A stretch of DNA of 64,000 nucleotides from Sympetrum striolatum (GCA_947579665.1 OX388345.1:31153849-31217848); one strand, 5' to 3'. Numbered from the stretch's first letter, positions 36,026 to 48,710 are shown. Notes: generated by a model from the sequence alone, not told the origin. A program made the numbers and translations.

Positions 36026-36753
36026 ATTCTTTCATATGAATTTGAAAACGGATTGATGGATTTCCGATTCCATCGATGGATTTAAAAACGTACCCTCCGT
36101 CTGTAATTAATTTTAATTAAATAATCGAGTAAAACGTCGGCTGAATATTTTTTCATTATTATAAATTCACTTACAGAGATAACAATGGAAAAATAAATAA
36201 TTTTATGCTGCTTCTTCCTTTAATATGTCATAAATGCATATTTATATTATTTTTTACTTAATTTGATAATGCTGCGGGTTATTCATCTTCCGTAATAGAA
36301 TCACAGATTCTGTGTTTTATCCTTCTGCTTTTTTTGTTTTATGAGTAAATGAATTTGATATGGAAGAAAATCTTTCTTATATAACATTTTATAAATAATA
36401 ATCTCACGGAAATGAATACGTTGTGGCCACGATTATATGACGTTTTGGCAATATCCAATGTGGTGATGACCACGTTCTTACCACCTTTTTACCACATTCA
36501 CCACATTCGCCACCAAAATGCCACGTGGCGAAAAGTGGCGAACACGTGGCGTGTTTGCTGGGAAGAACAGTACTGATGCTCAAGATATTGTTACGTCATT
36601 AGACCGATGGAAAAAAACGCTCTTTCTCTCAGCAGAAATGTATTTAAACCCTGACAGTAATCAAGAAAAAGGAAGGCTTAAGTACTCTATTAATACTTTA
36701 AAAAGTTTCCTTGGTTTAATACCTTGGCTGCGAGAATTAATAAGGGATTAATA

Positions 36754-36847
36754 AACCAAAGGAGAAATGGACATGGAAAAAAGTCCACCAAGGCCGGGAA
36801 TCGATGTCAGGAATCGGAAATTTTCCATGTCCGTTTCTCCTTGGGTT
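36754..36847. repeat. 27-bp inverted repeat with 40-base loop
   Basis: Arms 36754-36780 and 36821-36847 match inversely at 25 of 27 positions around GGAGAAAYGGACATGGAAAA. As RNA, one mismatch becomes a G-U pair. The size of about 94 bases is in the range of a miRNA precursor, but a small foldback element is equally possible. Confidence 0.85.
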
Positions 36848-37832
36848 TTTTTCCTGGGCGCACATCCTAATGTGCAATTTTCACCCATCCTCTTCCTTGT
36901 TAGGGATTAATAAGCCCATCAAAAAAATCGTATACTTCGAAAGTCGGTTTAACCAGGTGGTGGAAAAATATTTTTCCTATATTCGAACGAAAACGTTTTT
37001 TGTTGTTTAATCTACTATTAGCCAATTTAATTACTATTTACCCAATCATCATAACTACTATTAGCCCTCAAAAATATATCAAATGTACCGAAAGAGTAGT
37101 CAATAATATGGAAATTCATATAGTAAATACAAAATATTTGCGCTATTAAATAACAGAAACGGAAAACAAACAAGAAAGAACCTCCTTAGGGGTTGAAATC
37201 ATAGAGTCATCATTTCTGAAACAATTTTTTCTACCATGGATAGAGTGTACAAGCGGATCAAGCTTCATCTACAAGTACTAAAGGCTATTAACTGAACAAA
37301 TCATGAATTTAGTGCAATTCACAATAACAGTACACACTGTAAAAGTCGCAACAAATTAAAACTTTAATGCTGCAATCCTTAAATGTAGCATCCCGAGCGA
37401 TAAGTTCTCGCCAATGTACCCAAGGAGAATCTATGCAAGCCGTAAGAGTGGCTAAATTTGGTTATTTTTTTAATTGTAGACTGCTACGATCCAGAATTAA
37501 AACGATCGGACAAATAAGTTGTTAGATTTTTCTAGATTCTTGGATAAACCAAATTTCATTGAAAAAATTGTCTACGCTTTCAGAAAATGTTATTGATTCT
37601 TTCTTGGCATAAAACAAACGTCTGTTTATTTTATGACGAAAAATATCTCTGTAACCCACTAGCATCTTTCGTTTATCACCTTCTTGGTTTCCGTGAGTTA
37701 GTAAAGCTTCTTTAGAGATTTTAGAAGTTAGCTTTCACTTACATTAGTAGCAGTTAAGATGTATGCTATAGTTTCAAGTGTAACGTTTTGGAGTTTAAAT
37801 CAATACATTCTTATAAGACAATATTTCCTCAT
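36848..37832. other. Stretch without recognised gene
   Basis: AT-rich; nothing recognised. Confidence 0.5.
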
Positions 37833-37964
37833 GGTTCTCGGATATCCAAGTAGGCTGCTGGTTCGGATTTGGTGAAAGCAGTCCCAGGTATGATTCCCGG
37901 TGGGAGCACATATGCGGAATTCCCTAAACTGTTGAAGCATTTTTAACAATACTGTTACAGCTAG
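37833..37964 (+). mobile_element. tRNA-derived SINE S1 copy
   Basis: Head GGTTCTCGGATATCCAAGTAGG, then TTTGGTGAAAGCAGTCCC, a mutated B box (GGTATGATTCCCGG) and GGGAGC. The body reads ATATGCGGAATTCCCTAA, TGTTGAAGCATTTTTAA, and the tail ACAATACTGTTACAG. It matches the 19619 copy along its full length in the plus orientation. Confidence 0.8.
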
Positions 37965-38732
37965 AATTTCTTCATCGACTTAAAAATGAGAGCATGTAGG
38001 CCTTTTGGGATAGTTAAAAGCTAGGGAGCCTTTAGATAATTAAACCACGGGGTTATATCCAGCGAAAAATATTTTATTGAGAGAGAAAGGGCAACAAAAA
38101 CACACTTAAAGAATTCGATGGCCTGGATACTGCTATAGCAGGACAAATTGAAATGGATCCCTCGATACAATACAAAACGATCTGAAATAGTATCGATTAC
38201 TTTTTGTCATGTGTCAACGGCAGAGGTTTCCAAATTGTAAGACATTTCTTCTTCATTTATTTCCAAGAATTTCACCAGCTACGAATTTTACATCATCCTC
38301 TATTTTACGAAATATTCTCTTAACGAACCCGCTTTGGGTTTTTCTTCAGATTTCACAAAAATACACTTTTATTTATCGAAGCTCTACTTACAAAAGAATG
38401 AATGTCTTAATGCACCGCGAAAAGGAGAATTGATACACAAGTTTGGCTCGTCCGTGGACGGCAAGAGGTTGAGAAGATAACTCGGAAAAGAATTCTTCCG
38501 CTGAAATATCAGTGTGTTTGTAGTTTGATACATTTTCAGCAAAGATAATTTGACGATGCGAAGTTTTTTTGATGAATAGCACTTTAAACTCGATACTGAT
38601 AATATCACTTCTCTTGATCGTTTCTGAATTTTATTCTCATCAATAGATTGCCTTAAGTCATTTTCTTACAGCAAAACAATTTCCCGTTATTACGTAAGGA
38701 TGATACTACAATCATTATTTAGAAAAAAATGA
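37965..38732. other. Stretch without recognised gene
   Basis: CpG-normal. A 74-codon plus-strand frame (38209-38433) and overlapping minus frames are unrecognised. Confidence 0.45.
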
Positions 38733-38818
38733 TGGTAAATTTCTAGTTTTGTCGAAATCGGGCCGAAACCACTTGAGAAAAAAAAAAAGGCTGACTGTGT
38801 GAAACTAGAAATTTACCA
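38733..38818. repeat. Perfect 17-bp inverted repeat with 52-base spacer
   Basis: TGGTAAATTTCTAGTTT at 38733-38749 and its exact inverse complement at 38802-38818. The spacer includes an A-rich run. Possibly the ends of a very small non-autonomous element. Confidence 0.85.
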
Positions 38819-39123
38819 AAATGATTTATATCATTATCGTTTTTTATAAATGATAATTAGAAATTGCGGCCAAATATCGTCGTTCAATGATATTACCATT
38901 TGGTAAAACACATACATTTTTCGTAACTCTATATTTACTTTTTACAATGACAAAATTTAGAGAAAATGATCCACAATTTGAGATGAAGGCAAGTATGACC
39001 AATAATACTACCCACCTATAACACTATGGATGCCTTCCAGTATTTTATGCATAGAAGCCATCCAAAAACATATTCCTTCAAACACATTTCCAAAGACAAA
39101 AAATCTGATGTGGCCAGCACATG
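38819..39123. other. Stretch without recognised gene
   Basis: AT-rich; nothing recognised. Confidence 0.5.
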
Positions 39124-39314
39124 ACTTTCTCCATATATAAGATGTAAATATTTATCTACGAAAGTAATTTCGAACTCTATATTCCATCTAAACTTGGAAG
39201 ATGAGTGATTAATTTATATATTATTATCTTTGACGCCAAAAACATTATAAATAATGTTTTTCGGGACATGATCGATGAATAACGATGAAATTGGCATTTC
39301 GCCCACAGAGCCCA

Positions 39315-39958
39315 GAGCGCCCACAAAGTACATAATCAGAAACTTCCGGTTTATCAGTATTTCATGAATAACTCCTACACAATCAGTGATACAAAAATTT
39401 GTTTCAACCAAAAGTTATAGTAAATTTTATTTTCTAAAACTTTTGTTTTTAACACTATATACCTAAATATCATATTTATGGAGATATTTTGAAAACCGGA
39501 AATGAGCTTTGAAGAATACAGCTCGACTTCCGGTAAACCGATTTACTCCAAAAACTAATCAACTCTTAAGGAACTAAATAAAGTACTATATATGAAATTT
39601 GGTGTTGATATAATATATCGTTTTTAAGTTAGAGCGCCCACAAAGTACATAACGGCTACTTCCGGTTTATCGGTATTTCACGAATAACTCCTAATCAACC
39701 GGTGATACAAAAATATGTTAAATACAAAAGTTATAGTAAATTACATTATCTAAAACTTTTATAAGTAATACAATGCACGTATATATCATATTTATGGAGA
39801 TATTTTGAAAACCGGAAATGAGCTATAATGAATGAAGCTCGACTTCCGGTCAACCGATTTACTCCAAAAACTAATCAACTCTGACAGCACACACCACAGT
39901 ACTATATACGAAGTTTGGTATTAATACGACCAATAGTTTTCACGATAGAGCGCCCACT
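39315..39958 (+). repeat. Tandem units of 317 and 316 bp plus a partial third
   Basis: Unit starts are marked by GAGCGCCCAC at 39315, 39632 and 39948. Shared words in order are ACAAAGTACATAA, ACTTCCGGTTTATC, AAAAGTTATAGTAAATT, ATCATATTTATGGAGATATT and ACTTCCGGTMAACCGATTTA. The alternating ACTTCCGG and CCGGAAAT words form small inverted pairs in each unit. Confidence 0.9.
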
Positions 39959-39976
39959 AACACACACACACATACA

Positions 39977-40021
<45 letters not shown>

Positions 40022-40025
40022 ACAG
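39959..40025 (+). repeat. CA microsatellite
   Basis: (CA)n with a few CATACA and CAGACA interruptions, located in the 1-kb TIR element directly after the truncated third unit. Confidence 0.95.
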
Positions 40026-43000
40026 ACATCATTCCGAAAATAGTCAAAACGTGTTCTAGGGACCCCAAAACATGTATTTCCGTTGAAATCTCGAAGTCGA
40101 ATTTTTTCATGAAAACAATACTTTCTCTATACTTCGTATATGGAGAAAGTAAAAAGAGAAGCTACTCAGAATATACCTGGTGTCATCCATATCATAACTT
40201 TTTGATAACTGTATGTTAGTACAACCAAATAAATAAATATTGAGCAACTTGATGTGTAACAGGAAAAACCTATCAAATTAAATTGTACCTTTTCTCCATT
40301 GATCTTAAACCTGCAAATATTTACCAACTAAAGTGAATCATCAGTTTTTCTTCATTTCCGTAAAAGCCCTCTCCTTCTATTCAACACCTTCCATCCATGA
40401 ATATTGGGTTGAGATTAATTGAGATGCAATTAACCTTAATTAGAAAAACAAAATTAATAAACAACAAAGAAAATGACTAATACATTAAAATGAAATAGCC
40501 CAAACAATAACATTCTGATGCAGATAATTTGCATGGCCTACTGATCATACTTATAGGATTCTGAACAAGTAAATGATTAAATAGGCTCTAGGGCATTGTT
40601 ATAATATCTTTCCAGTTTTAAATTAATTAACAAATTTTAAAAAATGTAAAAATCCAACAGTAAGCCTGCTTCTTTTATTTTTTAAGATAAGTTCCTGAAA
40701 TGTTTTTGATGTTTTCATTTTTATACTGATCCAAACTGATAATATACTTGATCCAAACTATCTACTCTAGTTTCTCTAACACATGCCCACTGATCAGCTT
40801 GAATTTTCAACCTTAGCAGGTTCTCTTTATCAGCATCTTAGATTAAGGGTGCAAGTCCTTATTTCAAAATCCCTCACCTAATCCACCCATAGCCTAGGCT
40901 GCAAAGTGGTAGCAACCACTTTTTTCATCGGTCTTTTACCTTTGTTTTACTTATTTTATTATTCATTCAAAATTATCTCCCTTCATACCTCTACTTCCTT
41001 CCATTTTGTTACAACTACAGACAAATTTACTTTCTCTATCTAGGTAAGGGTTGTATTAGAATTATCATCCAACTTGGAGACTAAATAGGACATCTTAACT
41101 TAGAATTTTATTCTCTGATTCAAATATTATGTATTATATTTGTATTACAACATTTGTGCAGATAATTGATGACGAGGAACACATACATATAAATTTATTT
41201 AATTTTGTTCTTTTATTTTATTTTGAGGAACTTAAACCCCTAAAAAAAACAAAAAAGCATGATTTAAATGAGAGAATGTGTAAAGTTCTTATCTAGGAGA
41301 AACTGAAGTAATAAACCAGGAAATAATGCTTGCTTCATGACTTACATATGTACTCTCAAAATTATCAAAATACTCAAGCCCATATGATTCTGGAGATTTT
41401 TTTGGTAACTCTTATGAGATATGAACATTTCTTTGCTAAATAGAGCAGCCAAGAATTCTTTAGTATGTTTGAAAAATAAAAATGTATGAATTTATCTGGA
41501 TAAAATTTGGTATGAAGAATTATCATGTCTAATAGGATTGGTCTTGATAGCCATTATCAGCAATTTCATTAATTCAGTTACCCATTAATCATTAATTGCT
41601 GCTCCTCCTCAGTACTGTCCTGAGTGCATACCTACCTTAAAAAGTAAAGTCCTTGCCCCACCCCCTCTCCTAATGCATCATTGCTGTACATTAGGTAATG
41701 ATAAATTAATTCATATGACTGCTATAAGATATTTTTTCAATCTTTACCATCCAATCCATTACGCAGGAGATATTAATAAATTCAAGTATTCATACAGAGA
41801 TAAAGGAGAACAGTTTCACCAGTATTAAGGCCAGATGAGGGAAAATGCAGAGGCAAACACCTTTGACAGGTTTTCTCTCTTATCTATCCTTGACAAACAC
41901 TTTGATTGATGCTCCAGTAATATTTCAAGGTGTCTCAGTCTTGTCCTTACAAGTAATTAGGAAATACATATGCTTTTCATTGGATCATTCTTATCAGCAT
42001 GTCATTTTGATTTATGAACAATGCTTGCAGCATGGCAAAGTCTTGCTTCATAGGAAAATTGATAGGTTGAAGTAACAGCTCCCAATCAAGTTATGATGTA
42101 AAATTAAACTGCTTCTATGATGAACCATTAAAACATTATCCTGCATATAACTACCATATATATAAGTGAATAACATGCATATTCATATAACACAAACCAT
42201 GATTTGATGAAGGAAATTTCAATTAACAAACTATAATTTAAAATGAAAGACTTGTAATTATCAGGACACACTATGAATAGCATCTGCATGTGACTACCAA
42301 AGCTAGTATATCATTAAATAAATATTCTTAGAAATAGGTGGTTTGCTAATGGAAACATCTTTTTCAAGTCCTTTTATTTCTTTTTTATGGATTGATTTCA
42401 GATCGTAGCATATATCAGCTATTTGTGCAATGCATCTGTTTGAGTTTAAATATTTAATTAGTAGGAAGTCATATGTTTGCTTCTTTATACCTCTATTTTT
42501 CCACAAGTGACAGTAATTATTAGGTATTTAATTATTAAAATTATTAAATGAACATAATCTGGAAAATGTGATGTTATGCAAGTGAAGATTAGGCCACATT
42601 TGAATCATCAGCTGATTTCAAATCGTATCACAAAGAGTTCTTTTCAGGCGACTAAAGATATATTTGAGCATTATCTGGTTTCTAAATAACAAAAAAATAT
42701 ATTTTCCATGCTGTAATGAGCAAAATTTGCAAATAAAAATATATTTCGAAGCATCTATAGATGCTCTAAAAGATATCTTTATATACTGGCTTATACTATA
42801 GTATAAGACAGTGTGATTCCTGGAATACGAGACATATACTATATTTATGCATATAAAAATCAGAAACACGCTCATAATCAAAGAATCAATTCTTTCAAAA
42901 AACAAGTTGAAATTCAAATGCAAGAAAATATTGACTTACAGCCTTTTGGTTTAACTGTGAGTATTAGATGTTATACATAAAAGAAGTAATTTTCATGGGA

Positions 43001-43571
43001 CTCATTTGAATTAATATCACACACTCACTGGTACCTATTTGTTGTGGCATACCACAAAATATAACATAAATTAACATGTAAAATTTTACTTTTTTATAAT
43101 TTGGACAGAAAATCTGGTGTCCTGGCCCAACATTATTGAATGGCATAAAAAATAAAACATTTATCTAGTGCTAATTTTTTCACTAAATGACTAAAATTAA
43201 TATACTGGTTTTACCAAGACTACCATCCTAGGTACATAACAGGTCTACCTACTGAAATTTGATTATTGTCCCTCTTGCTATGTCATATAGTCACATAAAT
43301 TATAAATCGATAAATAAATATTGAAGTTTATATGAAATGGTATCATATGATGACCAGTATGATGTTGAACTATGTGATGTTGTGTGTTAGCAAAATGGGG
43401 CTAGGAATATTATAAAAATAAAACATATGTTGAATAAAGAATTAGAAAAACTATACAAACTCAACCACAAAAGGAGTGATTTATTCTATAATTTATATCA
43501 TATAAGTAAAATTAAATTGTGAAAACCAATGAATCAACTACACCAGCCTCATATTGGAAATTATATTAAGC

Positions 43572-43649
43572 TATCTATTATATATAGATGCTTCTCTGGA
43601 TTCATTCATGTATCTATTATATATAGACGCTTCTCTGGATTCATGTATA
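43572..43649 (+). repeat. 39-bp tandem duplication
   Basis: Two copies of a unit starting TATCTATTATATATAGA and including GCTTCTCTGGATTCAT, at 43572 and 43611. They sit immediately before the higher-order array. Confidence 0.85.
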
Positions 43650-43660
43650 TAGCCAGATAA

Positions 43661-44750
43661 GATACTAATTCACAAGCTAAACCACAGATGTTGTTGACTT
43701 GAAACTTTTACCACATAATGGCCATAACGTGTAACCGGCAGAAAAATTGCGATTTTGAACCTCAGTGTCATAGGCTCGATTCCAGAGGGCCCCAAAGTCC
43801 CGATTTTCCCATTTAAAAGCATTGCTTTGATTTTCGGGAATTTTAAAAAATACTTCACGGATAGGTAGAGAATCAAAACTCAAGGAGTATCTATATATGA
43901 TTATGATCTATCATAAACATAAATGACTTTCACGGAAAAAATCCTTGGTTAGATGCTAGGACGATGCAAAAATCTGCCCTTTAAAATACATTGAGGTAGT
44001 TTTTCATTATTTTTTTGATGCCATTATCGATATGATAGGAAGTTCTTGCTTTGAAGGAAGGTGTATATTAAGACTCCATTTAAGAAAAAAATTTAGATGA
44101 GACCATGCTGTTCCTGGGTTCGATGCCAGAGCACTTTAAAATTTCATTCACAAGGAATATATGTGAAAAGTAGGTCGTCGTTTGAGGCAGTTGCAGCCAA
44201 TATATCTCCTTGAATTTTCACGGATAGTTATGTTCTATAGGGTTGCATAGGAAGTATCACCAGAAAGACCCAGGTTCTATGCCAAGTAGTAAATATATCT
44301 TCCGTTTAAAATACATTGGGGTAGTTTTTGATTATTTTTATGATGCGATTATCAAAATTATAGGAATTTCTTGCTCTGCTAGAAGATGTCTATTAAGACT
44401 CCATTTCAGAAAAAAATTTAGATAAGAACATGCTTTTCCTGGGTTCGATGCAAGAGTACAGTAAAATATCTCATACAAGGAATATAAGGGAAAAGTAGGA
44501 CGTCGTTTGAGGCAGTTGCACCCAATATTTCTGCTTGAATTTTCAAACATAGTTATAGATGGTGATCTTCTGTTGTACTGCATAGTAAGTATGATCAGGA
44601 AGACCTGGGTTCACGAACGGACGAATAAATTGCAGTGAATTTTAAGAATATTTTCAATACTTTTTTTCTTTTGAGGACCCTCTCGATATGATGCCAACTT
44701 GAAATTAGTGCTATCGATATGCTTGCAGTATGCAAGCAACATTTTACTCG
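43661..44750 (+). repeat. Higher-order tandem array, unit 1
   Basis: A unit of about 1.1 kb made of a leader (43661 to about 43980), two internal subunits about 325 bp apart (anchors TAAAATACATTG at 43982 and 44307) and a tail with GAGGACCCTCTCGATATGATGCC and TGCAAGCAACATTTTACTC. The same organisation repeats at 44774. The subunits contain GGTTCGATGC words that resemble a B box, but no tRNA fold follows. Minus-strand frames of 68-81 codons are by-products of the repeat. Possibly a tandem-structured non-autonomous element. Confidence 0.85.
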
Positions 44751-44773
44751 TATATATGTATCTATACAAAGAG

Positions 44774-45828
44774 GATACTAATTCACAGGCTAAACCACAA
44801 GTGTCATTGAATTGAAATTTTTACGACGTATTGGCCATTACGTGTAAAATTGCGATTTTAAACCTCTGTGTCATGGGTTCAATTCCAGAGTGCCCCAAAT
44901 TCCCGATTTTTCCTGTTTAAATGCATTGCTTTGGTTTTTGTGAATTAAAAAAAAATACTTTCCGGATAGGTGGGGAATCAAAACTCAAGGAGCCTATATA
45001 TATGGTCACGATCTATCGAAAAAAGTAATGTTTTTCATTGAAAATATCCTTAGTTTGATGCTAGGATGATGCAAAAACATGCTCTTTAAAATACATTGAG
45101 GTAGTTTTTCATTATTTTTTTTTATGCTCTTATTGAAATGATTGGAAGTTCTTGCTTTGCTAGAAGATGTATATTAAGACTTGGTTTAAGAAAAAAAATT
45201 AGATAAGACAATGCTGTCTCTGGGTTCGATGCTTGAGCACATCAAAATTTCTCACATAAGTTTGAGGCAGTTGCAGCCTATATTTCTGCTTTAATTTTCA
45301 CAGATAGTTAAAGATGGTGATCTTCTGTTGTGATACATAGAAAGAATAGCCAGAAAGTCACAGGTTCGATGCTGGCCAGTAAATATATCCCCCATATAAA
45401 ATACATAGGGATATCTTTTCATTATTTTTTTATAAAATGATAGGAAGTTGTTGCTTAGGTAGAAGATGTATATTAAGACTCCGTTTAAGAAAAAAATTTA
45501 GATAAGACCATGGTTTTCCTTGGTTCAATGCCATTAAAATTTTCTCACATAAGGAATATAAGGGAAAAGTAGGATGTCGCTTAAGGCAGTTGCAGCAAAT
45601 ATTTCTGCTTGAGTTTTCACACATAGTTAGAGAGTGTGAACTGCTGTTGTGCTGCATAGTAAGTATCACCAGGAATACCCAGGTTCGATGCCGGTCAGAT
45701 AAAATGCAGCGAAATTTAAGAATATTTTCATTCCATTTTTTTTCTTTTGAGGACCCTCTTGATATGATGCCGACTTGAAAACAGTGTTATCAATATGCTT
45801 GCAGAACGCAAGCAACATTTTACTCATA
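44774..45828 (+). repeat. Higher-order tandem array, unit 2
   Basis: Second copy, beginning GATACTAATTCACAGGCTAAACCAC 1113 bases after unit 1. The subunit anchors at 45087 and 45397 are 310 bp apart. It ends in the same AGCAACATTTTACTC tail. Its first subunit lacks the part containing GGAATATAAGGGAAAAGTAGG, which is present in the other three subunits. Confidence 0.85.
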
Positions 45829-47435
45829 TCAAATAAAGTTGTCCATTTATTGATTTTTATAATTTTTGGAAAAAATGGAACAAAGATTGTAAATTAGTTT
45901 AGGGGTCTTAAACTCCATGCTGTTGACATGGTGCCTTGGTACTACTTCAGTCATATTTTTATTTCTTTTCATTATCCTTTTCATAATTTTGTGGAAACAT
46001 GAAATCTCCTTTAAGAATCAATCAAACTAGATAAGCATAGGTTCACAGTAGTAGATTGTTCTGATAGTGAAGAAAATATTTATTTTCCTCAATCCCTCAT
46101 AATGAAGCACTGATGTTCCGCCACCTAACTATGATTTTCCATTTTATATATCATTGAGGGTTCAATAAAAATACAGTGAAATCTGGATATAGCCTTCTTG
46201 TTTCTAACATTTTTCTGAGCTCTTAGGTTGAAATTTTGAGTTCCCTTCTACAGCAACCACATGCTTTGTTCTTCTCATCCTACATTTTTCTGCATCTAGG
46301 GTCAATTTTCCACAACACAGTAAAAAGCTTTAGATCAATATTTTACTGTAATTACTATCAGTTACTTAAGATAAAATGTTACTGGGGGAAAAGTAACATT
46401 TTGAATTCATATTGAACAAATGCTTCTACTAATCTATTATAATACAATTAAGATATACTGTTTACAATTCTGTCATGCCTCACCCAAAAGCGACTTTTCA
46501 AAATCAGAAAATATTTTCTTAAGTATATATCTTCTATGAAATAGGCTCTGGTGATTTACTGAGAGCCTGATTTGTATTTATTTAATTTTTTAACAAAATT
46601 ACAACAAAATAATTACAACTGAATTACAGAAGAACACTTGTAATATTCTATTTTTTTACTTGATGCAATGTAGCAAATTATACTTCCTCATGCATCCTTC
46701 TCAGCTAAGAAATTGGGATCAAATTATCTCATATATTTCAAAAGTAGCTGAACTATCTACAAGTATTTGAGGTATAATAACTTATAATATTAGATAAATT
46801 TGAAAAATGTTGATGCTTGTGATAGAGATTAAAAAGCTGTTATTACATTGTTTGAATTAAACTTTGAATAATGCTGTAAACTATTTTCAATAAATCAAAA
46901 TGTCTTGTTAATTGATCATTTTACTTATCTTATTCCTTAATTATTTATTCTGAAGTAACTTATATTCTATAAATTAATTTGAGATTTTGAAATGGTATTT
47001 AGTTTTTATGAAATGGATATCTCAATTTCATTGTCTTTTTAGGAAACACTTGAATAGTGTAGCGTTCAATATTTTTGGGTGACATGTACCATGTAAATCC
47101 TGAATTTGAACTGTCCCTCTATCTGGGAAAATTCAATTGTATATGTAGCACCTTGAATTCTGCAAACATTTTTATATAATTTTGTTATTTACCATAAGTA
47201 GAATTTTGTATGAGAATTTGTATAAGTTTCTTTTCATCAATAAAAAATTCACAAGAAAGGACACAATGATTTTTTTGATTTCCATTACATTTTTCTGAGT
47301 GAGAAATGAGTCCTTCTTTTGTCATATCAATTTTTTCTTTCTCTTTTATGAATTGGAGTAGTAGAAAACATAATCAGTGATATGTTTTATTGATCTTATT
47401 CTTTTATTGACCTAAATTCTGTGAATGCTGTACTA

Positions 47436-47458
47436 TTTATATATATATATATACATAT
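47436..47458 (+). repeat. AT microsatellite
   Basis: Short (TA)n run, TATATATATATATA followed by CATATG. Simple sequence. Confidence 0.9.
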
Positions 47459-48585
47459 GTATAAAACTATAATCATTGTATTTACATGATGCCCCCTTAT
47501 TAAGAGTGCCTGATATAAATTCTTGATGATGGTAGCTTAAATCATAAAACCAAATACACATTCCTCACTCAAAGTCATGTTGGTTTTATCAGAAATTGCA
47601 CTATATCATGGTTCCAAGAAACTTAACTTTAAGATTATAATTAGATGTAAGCATCTCATTTTATTCTTATTTTTATTTCAGTTCAGTCGGACTTACTATT
47701 TTTATGTATGTACTATAATATTACTTCATTTAAAAATTTCTTATTATTTTATCATTGAAAATATGTCTAGATTTAGAAAATAATTTTTAGTTATAGCATG
47801 GTTATCTTATTATGTATTCAGAAGTGACGACTTTGAAACCCACAGATGTACAAAAAAGTCATTATTTTAAGCAACCGAAAAACTTACTTGAGAATGACCT
47901 ATAATTAAATCATATAAATACTATTGAGGTAGAAGCATAAGAAACAGGAAGCAAGAAAATTCAATACATGTATTTTTACTCCTTTCTTAAATGTGTTAAG
48001 TATGTATGTAAATGTTCAGTCTTCACAAAAAAGAATAAAAATGATACTTGTGAAAGTTATCTTCAATTAAAATATTATTTAATTTCAGCTTCTCTCCTTT
48101 TCTTTAATCCACTGCTTTGTTTTTTTACATTGATCTATTGATTCTCTAAAATAGACTATATACATTTTAATCCATTCATTTGATTTACATGTTTTTGTAA
48201 ATTTATGATACATAAGACCCAACCTTTGCAACATAGATCACCAAAATATTTATTCAGGTATGTCCATTTTGGAACCACTTATTCTCTGCCATTGGTTGTT
48301 ATTTCATTTAAATGCATGGAGTTTGTATGTCAACTAATCATAATTAAAGATGTGAAGATTCAAAAGTTGTTATATTGTTAGCTTAAGGAATACATTTATA
48401 GTTAGATCAAAATTTTTTGTGGTTTCTTTTGTAAACCCATATTTTCCGGAAAAATTAAAGAAATTTAATAGGATGAAAAGTAAGATACTAAAATTATTGA
48501 ACAGTTTGTGACTTAAAGCGGTAATTCATTAGAATCCAGTTACTATTTGATGTAATGGCATATATTTTACTAAAGTTTTTTATTT

Positions 48586-48710
48586 ATGTATTTCAAATTA
48601 CGCTGCGATTAGTCCATCAGGCCTGGTGACAGCAGTGGAGGGGAAATACTAAACTACAAAGGATTGCCTGGTATTTGCCCAGGAGGGAATCACCCTCCAA
48701 AAACCTCCTG
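48586..48710 (+). mobile_element. Second copy of the 138-bp inserted element
   Basis: Shares the left TTATTTAT, the CGCTGC word, GAGGGG, the CCTGGYATTTGCCCA block and the exact right end CTCCAAAAACCTCCTG with the element at 7920-8057, in the same orientation. CpG survives here although the host domain is depleted, consistent with an insertion younger than the host sequence. Confidence 0.7.

Larger units (their letters stand above)
33769..36562. mobile_element. 2.8-kb element with CCCAGCAAACA inverted ends
   Basis: The ends are exact 11-base inverted repeats: CCCAGCAAACA at 33769-33779 and TGTTTGCTGGG at 36552-36562. Inside each end is a cluster of CCACGTGG/ACGTGG-type subterminal words (33783-33925 and 36420-36550), as in DNA transposons whose transposase binds repeated subterminal sites. 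The interior is AT-rich, with frames of 118 codons (34601-34957, minus) and 99 codons (35590-35889, plus) that I cannot assign to a transposase. No convincing target duplication is visible. Probably a non-autonomous or decayed DNA transposon; the superfamily is not determined. Confidence 0.65.
39124..40150. mobile_element. 1-kb TIR element built of two ~317-bp units and a CA tract
   Basis: The left end, ACTTTCTCCATATA at 39124-39137, is inversely repeated at 40137-40150. Inside are two tandem units (39315-39631 and 39632-39947), a third truncated start, a CA microsatellite and a unique right segment of about 120 bases. There is no coding capacity, so it is a non-autonomous element mobilised, if at all, in trans. 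A similar terminal word TACTTTCTC also appears near the right end (about 40118-40126), suggesting nested subterminal copies. Confidence 0.7.

Noticed and set aside
39959..40025. CRISPR-like array near the 317-bp units
   Set aside because: There are no spacers between short repeats. It is a CA microsatellite in a TIR element in eukaryotic DNA.
43670..43883. Minus-strand frames containing GPSGIEPMTLRF
   Set aside because: Such peptides are common by-products of repeats with tRNA-like words, and the frame lies in the leader of the tandem array.
47670..47780. Exon after a TTTTATTTCAG acceptor at about 47680
   Set aside because: The acceptor looks good, but the following frame is AT-biased, ends soon and has no donor or recognisable protein.
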